32,783 nucleotides of DNA, taken from contig NJFT01000335.1 of the NCBI GenBank assembly GCA_002221725.1, forward strand, positions 1 to 32,783. The letters are read 5' to 3'. This document shows positions 1 through 11,211 of this stretch, in pieces. The first letter of the stretch is position 1. The number at the start of each line of letters is the position of its first letter. The DNA comes from Scedosporium boydii. Taxonomy: Eukaryota; Ascomycota; Sordariomycetes; Microascales; Microascaceae. A program made the position numbers and the translations under genes. The notes beneath the pieces were generated by a model, which ran no database searches, had not been told where the DNA came from, and saw only the letters and a list, made by a program, of their open reading frames with translations.

Positions 1-3000
1 GTTTCTTTTTCTTTTTTATCCTTACGTTTTCTGCACTTGCTTCTTTAAGACCCTGTAGCTTTAGGAAATGAATGTTTCGGCATCGTGCTTGGTCTCCAGG
101 GTTGAAGAGTCTCTCTTAGCAGTTGGTTTGCTTCTTTTTTGAGATTTGAGGAGGGCAGAAATCCGTGTTAGTGGTAGGATCACGGTAGCAAATTGATTTG
201 ATATATTGGACACTTGTTCTTCCTTGTAGATCCGAAGCATGAAGCGAAGATACAAGAATACAATAACGTCGTAGAGAAAACAGCATGGCCAGGCCACGAG
301 TCCTTTGCAGGCCCTGATGCTATCAATATGCTTGGCCATGCGTGTGAACGTTAAACCCCTAGTTGCTCATTCAGACTTCATCAGAGGCTCCAAAGCCGCC
401 TGGTGAATCTCGGCCCGGGACGCCGCTCGGCTGCCTCCGGTGCAGGAACTGCATTTGGAGCGACCGAGAGAACCGATTAAATCCTGGTCTCGCTTTCGGA
501 CAGGAAAGTGTAAGTCAGAGAAACCATATCCTTGTTACAATTCTCGAATTCATCGTTCGCCTTGAACATATCTCGTCATTCATCCAATTGTGATACTAGG
601 ACCGTTTCGTGTGTAAGACACCAAGAGTGAGTCACGATCCGAACATCTGTGCCGTTCTTCCGAAGTCGTTCCTTCTCTTCGCAACGGCATCCGGGACGGG
701 GAATCGTGGGATTTGTCAGCGTTTGGGGGTTTCAAATTTGAGATGGCATCTTGACTTGCACTTGCACACAGACTGGCTTGCAGCAGTTTACACGTGAAGG
801 GAACATTGGGAAATCTCGGCCGCCGCCAGATCTGGGAATCTTTTGGGAAAGTGGGTTGGAGAGGATGGTGGCCATGACCAATGGGGTTAAATTGAGCAGC
901 TGGTGGTCCTCGATAGGATCCACATCCAGAAGGGTGAGCGCCGTAATGCTTGCAGTCTCCAAGTCTGGTGGAGAATTGAATCCGGTTTGCTGTACGAAGT
1001 ACACTACGGCGCAGGAACATGCTCTGAACGAACCACAGCAACCTTGCCATAGTGCACTAGGATGTACTACGTTTGTACTTGGCGGTAATAGTGTGTCTCG
1101 TTCCTCCCCACTCCGATGTCATGCAGGCGAGACCATCACGGGACACAGAAAATATTTTCGTCTGTGGCAAGAGCTCGCCTGCCAGTCAATTCCATCCTGG
1201 GCAGTCGGGGGTGGATCGACTTGCAGCTGCACTCACTCCATCGTACGGTGGATCAGCGAGTGCCGAACAATTGGCAGGTGCGGAGGAGCCTTGACGAACC
1301 CGAGTGGGCGCTAAACTTATAAAGTTATAAGCTTCACTTCAGTGTTGCATCGACGACAAAGACAAAAGCGCCCTGTAATATTTTCATCAATTGAATGCTG
1401 CGGCTTTGCACTTTGCAACTTTGCACTAAGAACTCGAAGCTGGGCCCTTTTGGGCCTTTTTAGCGAGCATCGAATGGATCTCTGAACTATTGATGAACAC
1501 GTCTGTTTCCCCCAACCACCCTGACCCTTCGTGTTCGCAAGCACGGGGCATGAAGCACAGATAATCGCAATAAGCCAAGATGAAAACAATCTCAATTAAC
1601 ATTTGATCAATCGAATCCGTCAGTGTCTTATATTGTGAGTACAAGAGCCCCTCCTGGTGGACGGGAAGTTGGACTTTGGATGACGGATGGACTTCACGCT
1701 AATCGGAAATCGCCTAACTCCAAGATCATGAACTTGGATCTCGACCGACCATAACCATACCTCCCTCCTAAGCCACGGAGTACTCAGAGTGTACTTCTTC
1801 GTACTTGAACTGGAATTTAACTCGAGCCGGAGCCGCCTTGGACAAACCGCCCACCGCCCACCGACCGACCAAGATCAATTGATTCGACTCAGACTCTCAG
1901 TGGACAAAGTGGGCCTGGGTTCGTTACTATCAAATTCTATTTTTCTCTTCGTCACTTTTATTTTCACTCTCCACCGAAAAGGCCCCAAACTCTTCCAACC
2001 CAAAATCCTAAGCCTGGCAGCCAAGAGACACCAACTTCCGCCTGTCCTTCCCCAACCTCTTTGCGCCTCGAGTCCTTGAGTCCTCGACTGCCATCCGCAT
2101 CCCTACCCGAACCCGCAGCCGCACTCTCTTCTCCCTCGGCCGCGCTATTTCTGTATGTAACATGTAACTCGAAACCACAGACCAGACCAGGCCAACGCAT
2201 TACGGTCCCCGCAGCCACCAGTTTCCCCGCATCAAATCGCAGCAAATATTACTCCCTTCCCTCTCCTGGCTTCCCATGCCCTGCATTCTGTCAAAGCACC
2301 AGCGGCTCTGCTCCAACGAAAAAAAAACTAGCCTAACCCCCTTGAGCTGACCAGGTCACTCGCACGCAACATTGAATCTTAACTGCGAAGCACGCGCTTC
2401 GCACGGCGAAAGATCACGAACCACTCAACGCCGACGGCCTACACCCTAAACCCTGCTGGCTCGCTTTCGATTTCGATGACCATTGACTGCGAACGGCGCT
2501 GGCGATCTTGGCAACTTCGGGTACCCCTGCGATAAGCGTCACTGCACCGCGGAAAAAGCAAACCGTCGCCGCACTCCACAAGTGGCCGAGGAATGTGGTT
2601 GCCACCCTCTTGTCTTCGCCGTCGATAACTCTGGTCTCTTCATGAGAACTGATGCTCTATTTCTTTTTCGGCGATATTATTAGACCTCCGCATGTTTGCA
2701 TCCTTACGCACGGAGGCCGTCGAAGACGTAAATACGCACCCCCGAATTCTATAGACTCGACATTAACGACTTTGACGACTTTGATGTACATACCCTGCAC
2801 TTGCACTCTATTTTCTCACGCCTGACAGGCAGTAGATCTCGCCTCGTCCTCTTGATCTCCCCTCCACCACCAGCCGCCACCGGAGGTCTGCCACCTTAAG
2901 AAGCTTTTCTAGTGCTTCCCTTACCTGTCTTGTCCTGCCCTGTCCTACCCCACGGTTGCCTATTCCGCCAGTCCACTCTTCGGCTTTACGCTGGTCCCTT

Positions 3001-3205
3001 CACATTTGAACCACCAAATAACCCCGCCACCTCTCCCTTCTCCCTTCACACCTTGCCCCTCTAGGGCGGTGAGACGTACTTCGTACACTTGAGGCGAGCA
3101 GGGTGTGGTTGAGCTACAGCGCCGCCACACTCCCCGCCTACCAATACCCTAGGCTTTACCTTCCCCCTTCTACCAAATACTCCCGGCCCGCCTGGTCGTG
3201 CATTG
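1..3205. other. Long gene-poor region and probable leader of the DUF4050-like gene
   Basis: No convincing gene is visible in this 3.2 kb. The longest open frames (about 751-1314 on plus, 580-1050 on minus) overlap one another, have cysteine- and serine-rich compositions typical of chance frames, and resemble no family I know. From about 1740 onward the plus strand becomes rich in C and T (for example 1960-2130 and 2810-3060). That is typical of fungal promoters and 5' leaders and suits the plus-strand gene starting at 3206. Short repeats of GTAC occur near 1777-1806 and 3073-3086. An unannotated spliced small gene or non-coding RNA cannot be excluded by eye. Confidence 0.5.
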
Positions 3206-4948
3206 ATGGACATGTCTCCGAGCCTCATAAAGACCTCCTCACAACCCGACAGCCTCAATCCTGTCAACCATGATTCTTCCCCCTTAACACTTCCTAAGCT
3301 CGTCGGTGGAAGGAAGGAGGATTCACTAGCTCCCGGTGAGGTGCCCTCTCAAAACACGCTCTCCTCGAATATCCCCACGGACCGTCGGAAATCCTACCCT
3401 ACTCCTACTCCCGCGCCCTCTGAGCTTCCCACGACCACCCCACGCCGCCAGTCCATAACAATGTTCTTCTCCGACCTGTACAAATCCCCCAAGGCAACAC
3501 TGTCCAAGTTTCGCCACTCCCTACCCCCGGAAACATGCGATTATGGCGACCCGGATTTATTAAGCAAGGATAAGATCAAGCAAAAGGCCGCCGTTAAGAA
3601 ATTCCTCGCCGAAAAGATCCGCAACGATTGGGAGTTCACATGGCCGCCTGTCAAAACCACATCATCTTCTACATCGGCAACCGCTACCGGCGCGGGGGCA
3701 CCTACATCCGAACCCGTGGCAGACATTGAGCCTAACGCCGAACACGCAGCCCAGACCTCGATTACAACGACGGCAACGGCATCGCCTCCTACCATTACTG
3801 ACGGGACTGATACTACCCCACATTCTCCTCCTACGGAGAATGCTACAGTCTTGGCGGCCCCTTCCCCACCGACAAGCATCACGCATACAGACAGCCAGGC
3901 GATCCCGGCACCGTTGTCCGATGGCCTCCAAGCGGAACCTCCCGTCGGTTTTGCCAATGGAGGAATCACCACGCATCAAGACCTAGAGCAGGGTAAATAC
4001 GATGTTGCAATTGACGACGACCACGAGAGTGATGGCGACACGTCGTCGATTTATAGCATCTTCTCCGAGGACGAAGCGCACTTTCGCCCACGCCTTGAAT
4101 GGACCTCGGAGCTATCTGATTCTAGCGAAGACGATGACACGCCGGCATCCTGCCGATTTGAGAGCCCCGAAACGGTAGGAGAGACGGTTCGCGCAAGGAT
4201 CCTGTCGAAGAAGGAAAAGCGCCGTCGTGCTGTCATAGAAGAAGCAACTTGGAACGTAGGCTTGGCCTGTTTCGAGGCTAGGCGGGATGCCTGGACCGGC
4301 GCGAAGACAGTCCGATTCAGGAAAAAGCCCGTGTCGCCAACAACTGGGTTTTCCCCCCGTAGACTGTTCTTCAGATCCCCGCCGGCGACGCCACTATCGT
4401 CGTCTCCAACGGAGCGCAAGAGTGGAGACTCCGCAGCCGTGCTTTCCGATGCTTCGGACCCCCACAAGGACCCGGGAGCAGCGCTGGTCATCACCAAGAA
4501 GCAAACGAAATCCTCAACGGCATCGGCCCCGCCGTCGATCCCTCTACCTGTCGAAACCATTATCCCCATCGCCCCGCCTATCCTCCCCCCAGCCAACCCC
4601 ATGCGCGCTAGCATCACCCCCGCCGTATACCCCGCCCTCTACGACAAGCTCGTTCTCAACGGCCTTACCCCAAGCTGCCCCGTCAACCTCGCAGACATGC
4701 TCCGCGCCTGCGTCTGCGGCTGGAAGCGCGATGGCGAGTGGCCTCCCAGGGCAACCATGGCTCCGCCGCCCATGGCCATCCGCAAGAAGAAGAGAAAGAC
4801 GAGCGAGAGCGGAAGCACGGCGAGGCGGATGAGCTTTGGATTATTAGGTAGGGATAAGGATGGTGGTGAAAATGCTAGTGGTGGCGGCATTCGTAGGAGC
4901 ATGCAGAGGATTCTCGGCATTCATCACCATCATCCTGGGGCGGCATAG
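3206..4948 (+). CDS. Uncharacterised fungal protein with probable DUF4050 / Gag1-like clamp region (580 aa)
   Basis: The gene is a single open exon; the ATG at 3206 is the first in frame, and the frame runs to TAG at 4946. Residues 1-110 are Ser/Pro/Thr-rich with a basic stretch. A short Lys-rich segment follows, with DKIKQKAAVKKFLAEK near residues 124-139 and a WEFTWPP end. Residues 150-310 are disordered and then acidic. The best-ordered part begins near residue 330 (SKKEKRRRAVIEEATW, then RRDAWTGAKTVRF). It resumes at about 474-514 with YPALYDKLVLNGLTPSCPVN and a GWKRDGEWPP end. That pattern, with a Trp-containing helix and a closing DG-WPP, is what I remember for the fungal DUF4050 family. 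This rests on recall, so the assignment is moderate. The tail ends in HHHHPG, with no signal peptide or membrane segment. The molecular role is unknown. It converges on IES2. Confidence 0.8.
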   Translation: MDMSPSLIKTSSQPDSLNPVNHDSSPLTLPKLVGGRKEDSLAPGEVPSQNTLSSNIPTDRRKSYPTPTPAPSELPTTTPRRQSITMFFSDLYKSPKATLSKFRHSLPPETCDYGDPDLLSKDKIKQKAAVKKFLAEKIRNDWEFTWPPVKTTSSSTSATATGAGAPTSEPVADIEPNAEHAAQTSITTTATASPPTITDGTDTTPHSPPTENATVLAAPSPPTSITHTDSQAIPAPLSDGLQAEPPVGFANGGITTHQDLEQGKYDVAIDDDHESDGDTSSIYSIFSEDEAHFRPRLEWTSELSDSSEDDDTPASCRFESPETVGETVRARILSKKEKRRRAVIEEATWNVGLACFEARRDAWTGAKTVRFRKKPVSPTTGFSPRRLFFRSPPATPLSSSPTERKSGDSAAVLSDASDPHKDPGAALVITKKQTKSSTASAPPSIPLPVETIIPIAPPILPPANPMRASITPAVYPALYDKLVLNGLTPSCPVNLADMLRACVCGWKRDGEWPPRATMAPPPMAIRKKKRKTSESGSTARRMSFGLLGRDKDGGENASGGGIRRSMQRILGIHHHHPGAA

Positions 4949-5519
4949 GGTCGCGGCGTATGGCGACGTTCTAACAACGGGGTTGGTTTATATGAGTCGT
5001 TGGAGAAAGCGAGCTTGCTTTTAGGGGGATGATTTCATGACGGTCATTTATAGGACACTAGGAAGGGGGCGGCATCGAAGTTTCATGACTGACTTGGTAC
5101 AATTACGTTTTGGGTAATGGGAGAATGGCATCTCTGCGAGTTTTGTGTCGTCTGTAAATTTTCTTTTGAATATCTTTGTCCCCCTCCTGGTTTGCATGGC
5201 ATCGAGTTGAATGCGATGGTCTTGTGCCACAGTTTCGTATATATACTATACCCACCTCTATCGACATTACATTTATAGCATGGTGATGCCCGGAAATGTG
5301 AAATCTTTGAGGATGTGGGGTTGATTGAGATCTATTTTTTGATATCGACTCGAGTGCCCAGTCTGATGCTCTCTGCCTCATAAAAAAAAAACCATGAAAA
5401 AGAACTCTTAAACCTTCCATATCTCCCGATACCGAATGAAAACCCCCCAGCACAAGAAGAGGATAGAAAAGAAACTCCATTTCCAAAAAAAAAAAAAAAA
5501 AAAAAAAAAAAAGACACGC
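4949..5519. other. Convergent 3' region between the DUF4050-like gene and IES2
   Basis: Two genes end towards each other here, so both 3' untranslated regions and terminators should lie in this 570 bp. The only striking element is a homopolymer run at 5485-5512, listed separately. I see no third gene. Open frames at 5103-5486 and 5332-5517 on the minus strand are read through the poly-T run and are chance frames. Confidence 0.6.
5485..5512. repeat. Homopolymer A28 tract (T28 on the IES2 sense strand)
   Basis: Twenty-eight consecutive A residues lie 7 bases past the IES2 stop codon on the gene's 3' side. In IES2 mRNA this would be a U28 run at the start of the 3' untranslated region. The position is unlike an ordinary polyadenylation tail, which would be A on the sense strand. 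It may be a slippage-prone microsatellite, and its exact length may be affected by sequencing error. Confidence 0.9.
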
Positions 5520-7012
5520 CTACTGCACTTCCTCCACCATCTTCCCGGCTCTCAATCCTCCGCCGCCACCACGAGCCCTCAACACGTCACCGGCATGAGA
5601 GGCCAACAGCTCCTCGGGAAGGGCGATCCTGCTCCCCGCGCGATCGCTAATCCACCTAAAGGTCGTGGGGTCAGGTCTCTGGGATTCGGACTCGGCGCCC
5701 TCTTCATCGCCGCCGGCGCCGCCGGCTGCTCCGCGGCCTTTTGTTTTGGGCGCTTGTTTTTTGAGGAGTTTGTTGATTGTTTCCATCTAGGAGAGTGGAG
5801 GAGTTTTAGCATGAGATCTCTCCACAGTTCAGAAGAACTTTGGCGAAGTAGAAGGGGGGGGGGGATAAGCATTTACCTTGACTTCTTCGTTGCGCTTTTC
5901 GCTGAGGTTTCGGCGACGACGGGCCATTTCGGCGCGGCGCATGGATAGTTCCTCGGCGGTAAAGTGCTTCTTTACTTGGACCTCTATTCGTGGCGGTTTA
6001 GCAACACTGGTGGTATATGAGAGGGAAGGGGTGGGAGGGGGAGAACGAATGTGAGAAAATCGTAGATCTTACCATCTGAAAGCTTCATGTACTCCTGCGG
6101 CGTATCCTCAAACCTCGCCCTCTGCCGCCTCGTCATCTTCGACAGATCCGGAGTTTCGGCCCTACTAGCGCCCTCCTCATCACTGTCGAGTGCTTCCTCT
6201 TCTTCCTCCTCCTCGCCCTCGGCGTCAGGTTCCTCTCCTTCGGCGGCAACTTCGATCTCTTCTTCTTCTCCCTCGGCGTCATCGTCGCCGAGCATCGTCT
6301 CGCCATACGTAATGGTCTCCTCGATGTCACTCGGGCCAGGATCGCTGAGGTCGTCATCATCGTCGTCGTCGTAGGCGTTCGCTGTTGGCTTTTGAGCCGG
6401 TGCGGGCTTGGGCTTGGGTGTGGGTTTCGTCGACCTTCCGACGGTGATGCTCGACGCGGGTGCAACATCCATGTCGATATCGCCCTCGCCATCCTCATCG
6501 CCTAGGTCATCAGGTTCTCCATCTGCGTCAACATCCATCTCATCAACCTCGCCCTCTGCATCCTCCTCACCAGACCCATCCATATCCTCATCCTCGTCTT
6601 CCTCGTCGTCATCATCACGACCAAGAGACGCATCATCTTCCGCCTCAGCTTCCTCTTCCTCCTCCTCGTCGCTATCACTATCAACGACGTAATTCTTCCT
6701 GCCACCGCGATTCCTCTTGCCCGAGATGATCTCGCCGCCGACGAAGTTGTCCCGGCTATTCACGGAGATCTGCTGCTCCGTCCTGACGCCATCGCGTCCC
6801 ACGGTGGCCTGGCGGAGTTTGTTGGAGGATACCTTGATGTTGAGGTTGAGGTGGTCGGGCGAGGACGGCGGCTCCCGGGATACGGTGGCGCCTGAGGTCC
6901 GGCCGGAGCGGCGGTCTGACCGGGAGGACATGGGGCGGTCGTTGGCTTCTGCCATGTCAGTGATTGCTTCATTTGCCCGGAGGGCTGCGGAGCGACGGGG
7001 TCGGCTGGACAT
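5520..7012 (-). CDS. IES2: INO80 chromatin-remodelling complex subunit Ies2 (PAPA-1 domain), 437 aa
   Basis: Three exons read on the minus strand: 7012-6073, 5983-5877 and 5786-5520. Introns are 6072-5984 (GTAAGA..TAG) and 5876-5787 (GTAAAT..CTAG). The joins keep frame (940+107+267 nt). The N-terminus is basic and Ser-rich (MSSRPRRSAALRANE), with a conserved-looking LNLNIKVSSNKLRQ block near residues 55-70. Residues 105-290 form a very acidic Asp/Glu tract. The PAPA-1 domain spans about 293-365: MTRRQRARFEDTPQEYMKLSD, joined by the first splice to EVQVKKHFTAEELSMRRAEM and then RRRRNLSEKRNEEVK. A FRWISDRAGSRIALPEE segment follows near the C-terminus. PAPA-1 with an acidic N-terminal half is the pattern of Ies2/INO80B, which binds the Ino80 ATPase in the nucleus. 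The human INO80B zinc-HIT finger is absent, as in other fungal Ies2. It is divergent from PEX14/17. Confidence 0.88.
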
Positions 7013-7536
7013 GCCGGGTGTGTGTATGGTTATGTGTGTATGTCAGGTGTAGAGGTGTGCGTGAAGATGTGATGGAGAGTTGATATCTAGTCTAGGTGTG
7101 GGGAGTTGATATAAGGTATTGGAGATGGGGTTAGGCTTGTTAGGGGTTTAAGGCTGTATAGTTCGTAGTTTGGTTCGCCACACTAGAGGCTGGGCAGGAG
7201 GAGGATGGGGTTGAGAGATAAGCCTAAGGTGACAAAGGGGATAATCAAATTGGTAATGGTGAGAAGTGCGTGGGTATGAAGGCAAGTTAGGAATGGATCA
7301 AGTGTGATTGGCTTGACCGGAGCTTATGGCGCATAAGGCCGGGGACCATAGAGACTCGCAGGAATCGTCACTAGAGACACCGTGAGTTGGTCGCAGTTGC
7401 CGCCCAGCAAGAGGTTGCTGCTCCACGTTAAGTTAAGCTCCACGTCTCGCCTGCAGGCGCAATAAGGAAGGATCCAGAAGGCGGGCACAATGCAGGATGC
7501 GGGAGCAACGAAGATTGGGCAAATTTGGCTTGTGAG

Positions 7537-7560
7537 ACAGGCACACAGGCACACAGGCAC
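7537..7560. repeat. Three tandem copies of ACAGGCAC
   Basis: The 8-nt unit is repeated three times without mismatch, followed by a diverged ACGAC. It lies in intergenic DNA. It is a simple minisatellite-type repeat with no assigned role. Confidence 0.9.
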
Positions 7561-8533
7561 ACGACAAACGGGCTTTGGACCAGAGCAGATGTCACCAGGC
7601 GACGTCTGCCCGCGGTTTGCCACAGTCGCGATTTGGATCCGTCTCGCCTATTATGCGTTATGCTCTGGCAGGATCCGATCCGGTCCGCGTTCTTTGTCGC
7701 ACAGATGGGCCAATCTTAAGATTCGTCGATTGTCTCCCTCGGCGGTCTCCCTTCATCCACCAGCACTGGCACTCTCTGTTTTAAAATGCCAGCGGCGGGT
7801 TGCCGGTCCAGGCGTTCCTCTGCGGTTGAATACGGATTCTCGGCTACGCTTACGCGCCAGGCTGAAGATGGAAGGAGGAGGGATTTGAAGGATGCGAGTG
7901 ACAGTGACAGTTGCGGAAGACGGCAATGCAATGGGACAATGGGATGATGGCGACAGGGCAAGGGGAATTAAGAGACTAAGCTCAAAGTTGCATCAACATC
8001 ACTTGAGGCCTGGGCTCACTTTATCTCCATGCCACCCCGGTCTAGCTAGTGATGAAAGAGCGCTTGCGTCGCACACACACGCATTTCGACTGGCGATTTT
8101 ACATTACCGCCACTGGCGAAACCTGGCTCCTTGGCCCCAGTGCCGACCAACCGTGGAGAGGCAGAGACCACACTTGAGTTTTATAGGAGAGGGAGATGAC
8201 GCGACAAGGGGGACAATGAACTAAGATCAGAAAATAAAAATAGAGAAAATAAGATCTTGAATTCTTGGCGTCGACAGCAATGGACATGGGGGGGAAAAAG
8301 AGGGCATATCGGATTCTATTAAAATGAAGACTTACCGGGCAGCGGCGTATAATAAGGATAAAAGGATCTGTAAAGGAGTCTGGCAGCGGGCCCTTTCGTA
8401 CAAGAGGGAGGTTCCTGCGAGGCCAAGACTACAATTGGCGATTGGGCACGGTGAGTATATCTTCGTCTGTTTTTTTTGGTGGATGCGAGAGCTCGGAATG
8501 CCGGAGTCGCTGGATTGGATTCTCACAAGGGTC

Positions 8534-8560
8534 AGACCAGAGAGACCAGAGAGACCAGAG
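8534..8560. repeat. Three tandem copies of AGACCAGAG
   Basis: The 9-nt unit is repeated three times perfectly, about 420 bp upstream of the PEX14/17 start codon. No function is inferred. Confidence 0.9.
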
Positions 8561-8982
8561 GCTAGACAAGAGGTAACAATGTAGCTTCCATATTTGCTGG
8601 GGCTGCTCAGCCTCAAGTGGCAAGATCGGATCGAAGTGTGGCGTTTGGTGGTGTGGCTAATTCATATCCCTCATTACAGGGATTCACCCCTCCAATCAGA
8701 AATTCCCTTTATTTCATTGATTGTGACAATGGATGAATGGATTTTCGATGACTAATCTCTCCCAAACAAGCTCCAAGTCTTATGTCCCGCTGCTCCCCGT
8801 GTACCTAACGTCTGGGCTGAACCAAGCCGAGGCACATGCAGACCAACGGCGCATCTTCAACGACCTTCTTCCCGCGCCGAAAACCTTCCCGGCCTTCCCA
8901 TCCACTGCCCCCAAATACCGCCAGTTTGTCGCCCGGGAAAAAAGACCCCTTCGAATTAGTATCCGACACATAAGAACGAACA

Positions 8983-10070
8983 ATGTCTGGACCGGAAGAC
9001 AAGAAACCTGACGAGCATCCCGTCATCGAGGCCGTCGCGGAGCCCGTCGCGGAGGTCGTCGCAGCGGAGGAACCCTCCTCTCCCGTCCAGGAAGACCGGC
9101 TCGAGATTGCGCGCCGCTTCCTAGAGGATGAAACGGTCAAGAGCTCGCCGAGGGAGAAGCAGATCGAGTTCCTAAAGTCAAAGAATCTGTCCGACGAAGA
9201 GATAGAGTCCCTTCTCGGCCCCAGCCCAACTCCAGAGGTAAAACCCAATCGCATATCACAACAACCCTTTCCAGATCAACAAACTAACACTGTCCATAGA
9301 CTTCCTTCTCAACCTCAGATCCTCTCTCCACCCCCGAACCCGAACCCTTCCACGACGCCGAACCCACACCACACGCCCCCATAATAACCTACCCCGAATT
9401 CCTCGCCAAACCCACCGGCCCCGAACCCCTCCTCACTCCCTCCCTCGTCCTCTCCTCCACCTACGCCCTAACAAGCCTCGCCACTCTCCTCTACGGCACC
9501 AAGAAATACCTCGTCGAGCCCATGCTCTCCCAGCTCACGGCCGCCCGCCTTGACCTACACTCCGAGACCTCCAAGAACCTCTCCACCCTCATCGCCAAGC
9601 TCGAAAACACCGTCTCCGAGATCCCCCCTTCTGCATCTTCTTCTTCCTCCGCTAACCCCGCGGCGAATAACGATGCCGACAGCGAATGCGAGGATCCTTC
9701 GGAGCTGTTCCACCGCGACATGGGCACGCAGACCTCGGGCCGTTCGTCCCCCGTGATCCCCCCGCCGGCGTCGGCGCTCGCCACGGAACCCGCTGCTCAG
9801 ACCCAGGCGAGGAAGCTTGCCAACTTGGCGAGGAACTTGGGGTACTTGAAGGAGGGCATCGATAGCCAGGTCGACGATATGCAGGATATTCTGGCCGTCG
9901 TGGATACCTTTAGGGATGAGCTGCGCCAGACTTCCGTGTCGAGGTCTTATGCTCATTTGGGCTGGAATCAGCCTGAGCCTGATGATGAGATAAAGAAGGC
10001 GAAGGATAATATACGGCGGCTGAAGGGCGTGTTTTTGAGTACGAGGAATTTTCCTGTCTCAACGAAGTAG
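8983..10070 (+). CDS. PEX14/17: Peroxisomal docking protein of the Pex14/17 (PEX33) type, 341 aa
   Basis: Two exons: 8983-9237 and 9300-10070. The 62-bp intron (GTAAAA..CATAG) falls between codons, and without it the frame breaks. Residues 39-79 match the Pex14 N-terminal domain: RLEIARRFLEDETVKSSP, then the helix REKQIEFLKSKNLSDEEIES. In Pex14 this fold binds the Pex5 receptor WxxxF motifs and Pex19. A Pro/Glu linker follows, then a hydrophobic segment at about 132-151 (PSLVLSSTYALTSLATLLYG) and KKYLVEPM. Heptad-like helical stretches run to the end (SETSKNLSTLIAKLENTVSE; GYLKEGIDSQVDDMQDI). A Pex14-like head on a short body with this tail is the layout described for Pex14/17p of Penicillium and PEX33 of Neurospora, part of the peroxisome-membrane docking complex with Pex13 and Pex14. 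A divergent true Pex14 is the alternative. It converges on the chromodomain gene. Confidence 0.82.
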
Positions 10071-10569
10071 AAGCCGATGTATATAGCCTCTCTACGCACC
10101 ACCTCCTCGCGAAGGCCGGGAAATATCGTTGTATTATTAGTCTTTTGACATTGACACCACAGCAGGAGATGGAACAAAAGATAATGTATAGGTACAAATA
10201 CTCTCACTGTTAAACTTGGCGAAACCGCCAAGTCATTACCTAGTTCTATGAAATCATGACAGCCTTGACACAATAAGCCCCCCCAAAGAAAATGAAGGAG
10301 GATACTACCACTCAGACCGACCCCAGCGCCTATAAAAGTTATTCGTACATTGCTCCTATACCCGTAAACTCCGATGCCTACAACTGTTGGGTGTCCGCGC
10401 CAAATATAATAACCATGATAACCATGATAACCCCGCACGCTTCGATGGTCCTTCCACTAGGACCACATCTCGGGCGCATAACCATACAAAACAACGCCTT
10501 ATCGTGGCACCTAGTCCTTGCGGTTAACCAACACTCCGAAGAGAATCATTCTGCGGCCCCGACACGTAC
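10071..10569. other. 3' region between PEX14/17 and the chromodomain gene's open extension
   Basis: This 500-bp gap follows the PEX14/17 stop. It should hold that gene's 3' end and the far end of the converging chromodomain transcript. A small duplication of ATAACCATG occurs at about 10409-10426. I see no gene and no strong hairpin. Confidence 0.5.
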
Positions 10570-11211
10570 CTAAAACCTCCTCATATCGCAACATCTCGGA
10601 TCTCCTTGCTTGGGATCCTTGCTTGAGTACAACGCGTCAAACATCCCCGTCTCTCTTTTGGTAGCGTCTTTGCATACTTCTGCACCATCGCCCTTCACGC
10701 CTCCAAGAGGGTCCTGCGCTTGTTTCTTGCTATAGCGGGGCCGATACAAGTCCGGCCGGCGTACGCGGCTCGGGTGGACTTGTGGGCCGGGGAGCGAAGG
10801 TAACTCGACCGTCGGCTTGTCATGGTTTCGGGGACCGCGGTCTGCGGCCTTGCCATTCTGTTCTTTCTGTCGGTTCTCTTCAGATTTTTTCGGGTTCGAT
10901 CTCTTCTTCTTCCATGGGTGATTGTCCTCTCCATTGTCCACCCAGCGTTTCTGTCCAGCCTTCTGCGCAATCGCTTCTCTGGTGTGTTGGGCACTTCCCC
11001 TTCGGTGTTGAGGACTAGTTCCCCCGCCAGAACTTCCACCAACAGGGAAACTCTGGGGAGCCTCCAGATTGGGGTAATTCGGGCGTTTGTACCAATATGA
11101 GGACGGCTCCCCAATTTCAGGACGGAGAACAAGTGCACTAGGCGCATTGACGACCCGACCAATGGCTGACGATCGCGGTAGTCTGAACGAAGATGACGGC
11201 TTTCTTGCACT
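10570..11211 (-). other. 213-codon open extension, in frame with the chromodomain ORF beyond its TAG
   Basis: On the minus strand, in the same frame as the 1390-residue ORF, translation after the TAG at 11214-11212 is open for 213 codons to the next stop at 10572-10570. No in-frame ATG occurs until the last 20 or so codons, so this is not an independent ATG-started gene. The predicted product is polar and disordered. It has an aromatic patch (SSYWYKRPNYPNLEAP), a Gly/Ser run, and a lysine-rich, nuclear-localisation-like NHPWKKKRSNPKK. It could be an alternative C-terminal region reached by splicing out a 72-nt in-frame intron (about GTAGCC 11286 to TAG 11215-11212), a readthrough tail, a decayed tail, or chance. 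Branch-site and donor support for the intron is weak. Confidence 0.4.

Larger units (their letters stand above)
7013..8982. other. Divergent intergenic region between IES2 and PEX14/17
   Basis: About 2 kb separates two genes transcribed away from each other, so both promoters should lie here. I see no supportable gene. Open frames at 7324-7961 lie on both strands over the same DNA and have no recognisable content. Two short tandem repeats occur: an 8-nt unit ACAGGCAC three times at 7537-7560, and a 9-nt unit AGACCAGAG three times at 8534-8560. An ATG at 8733 opens a 92-codon frame that overlaps the PEX14/17 start. It would matter only if transcription begins upstream of it. Confidence 0.6.

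Noticed and set aside
580..1314. Overlapping open frames of 90-187 codons on both strands
   Set aside because: They share the same DNA, resemble no family, and at least one (732-1004, minus) begins with GTG rather than ATG. I treat them as chance frames.
4304..4318. KTVRF motif in the DUF4050-like protein as a PP1 docking site
   Set aside because: It matches the consensus but falls in what looks like a folded conserved segment, where such short motifs are usually not accessible.
8733..9011. 92-codon frame overlapping the PEX14/17 start, as a uORF or separate gene
   Set aside because: It has no recognisable content, and the transcript start is unknown. The Pex14 domain in the other frame is clear.
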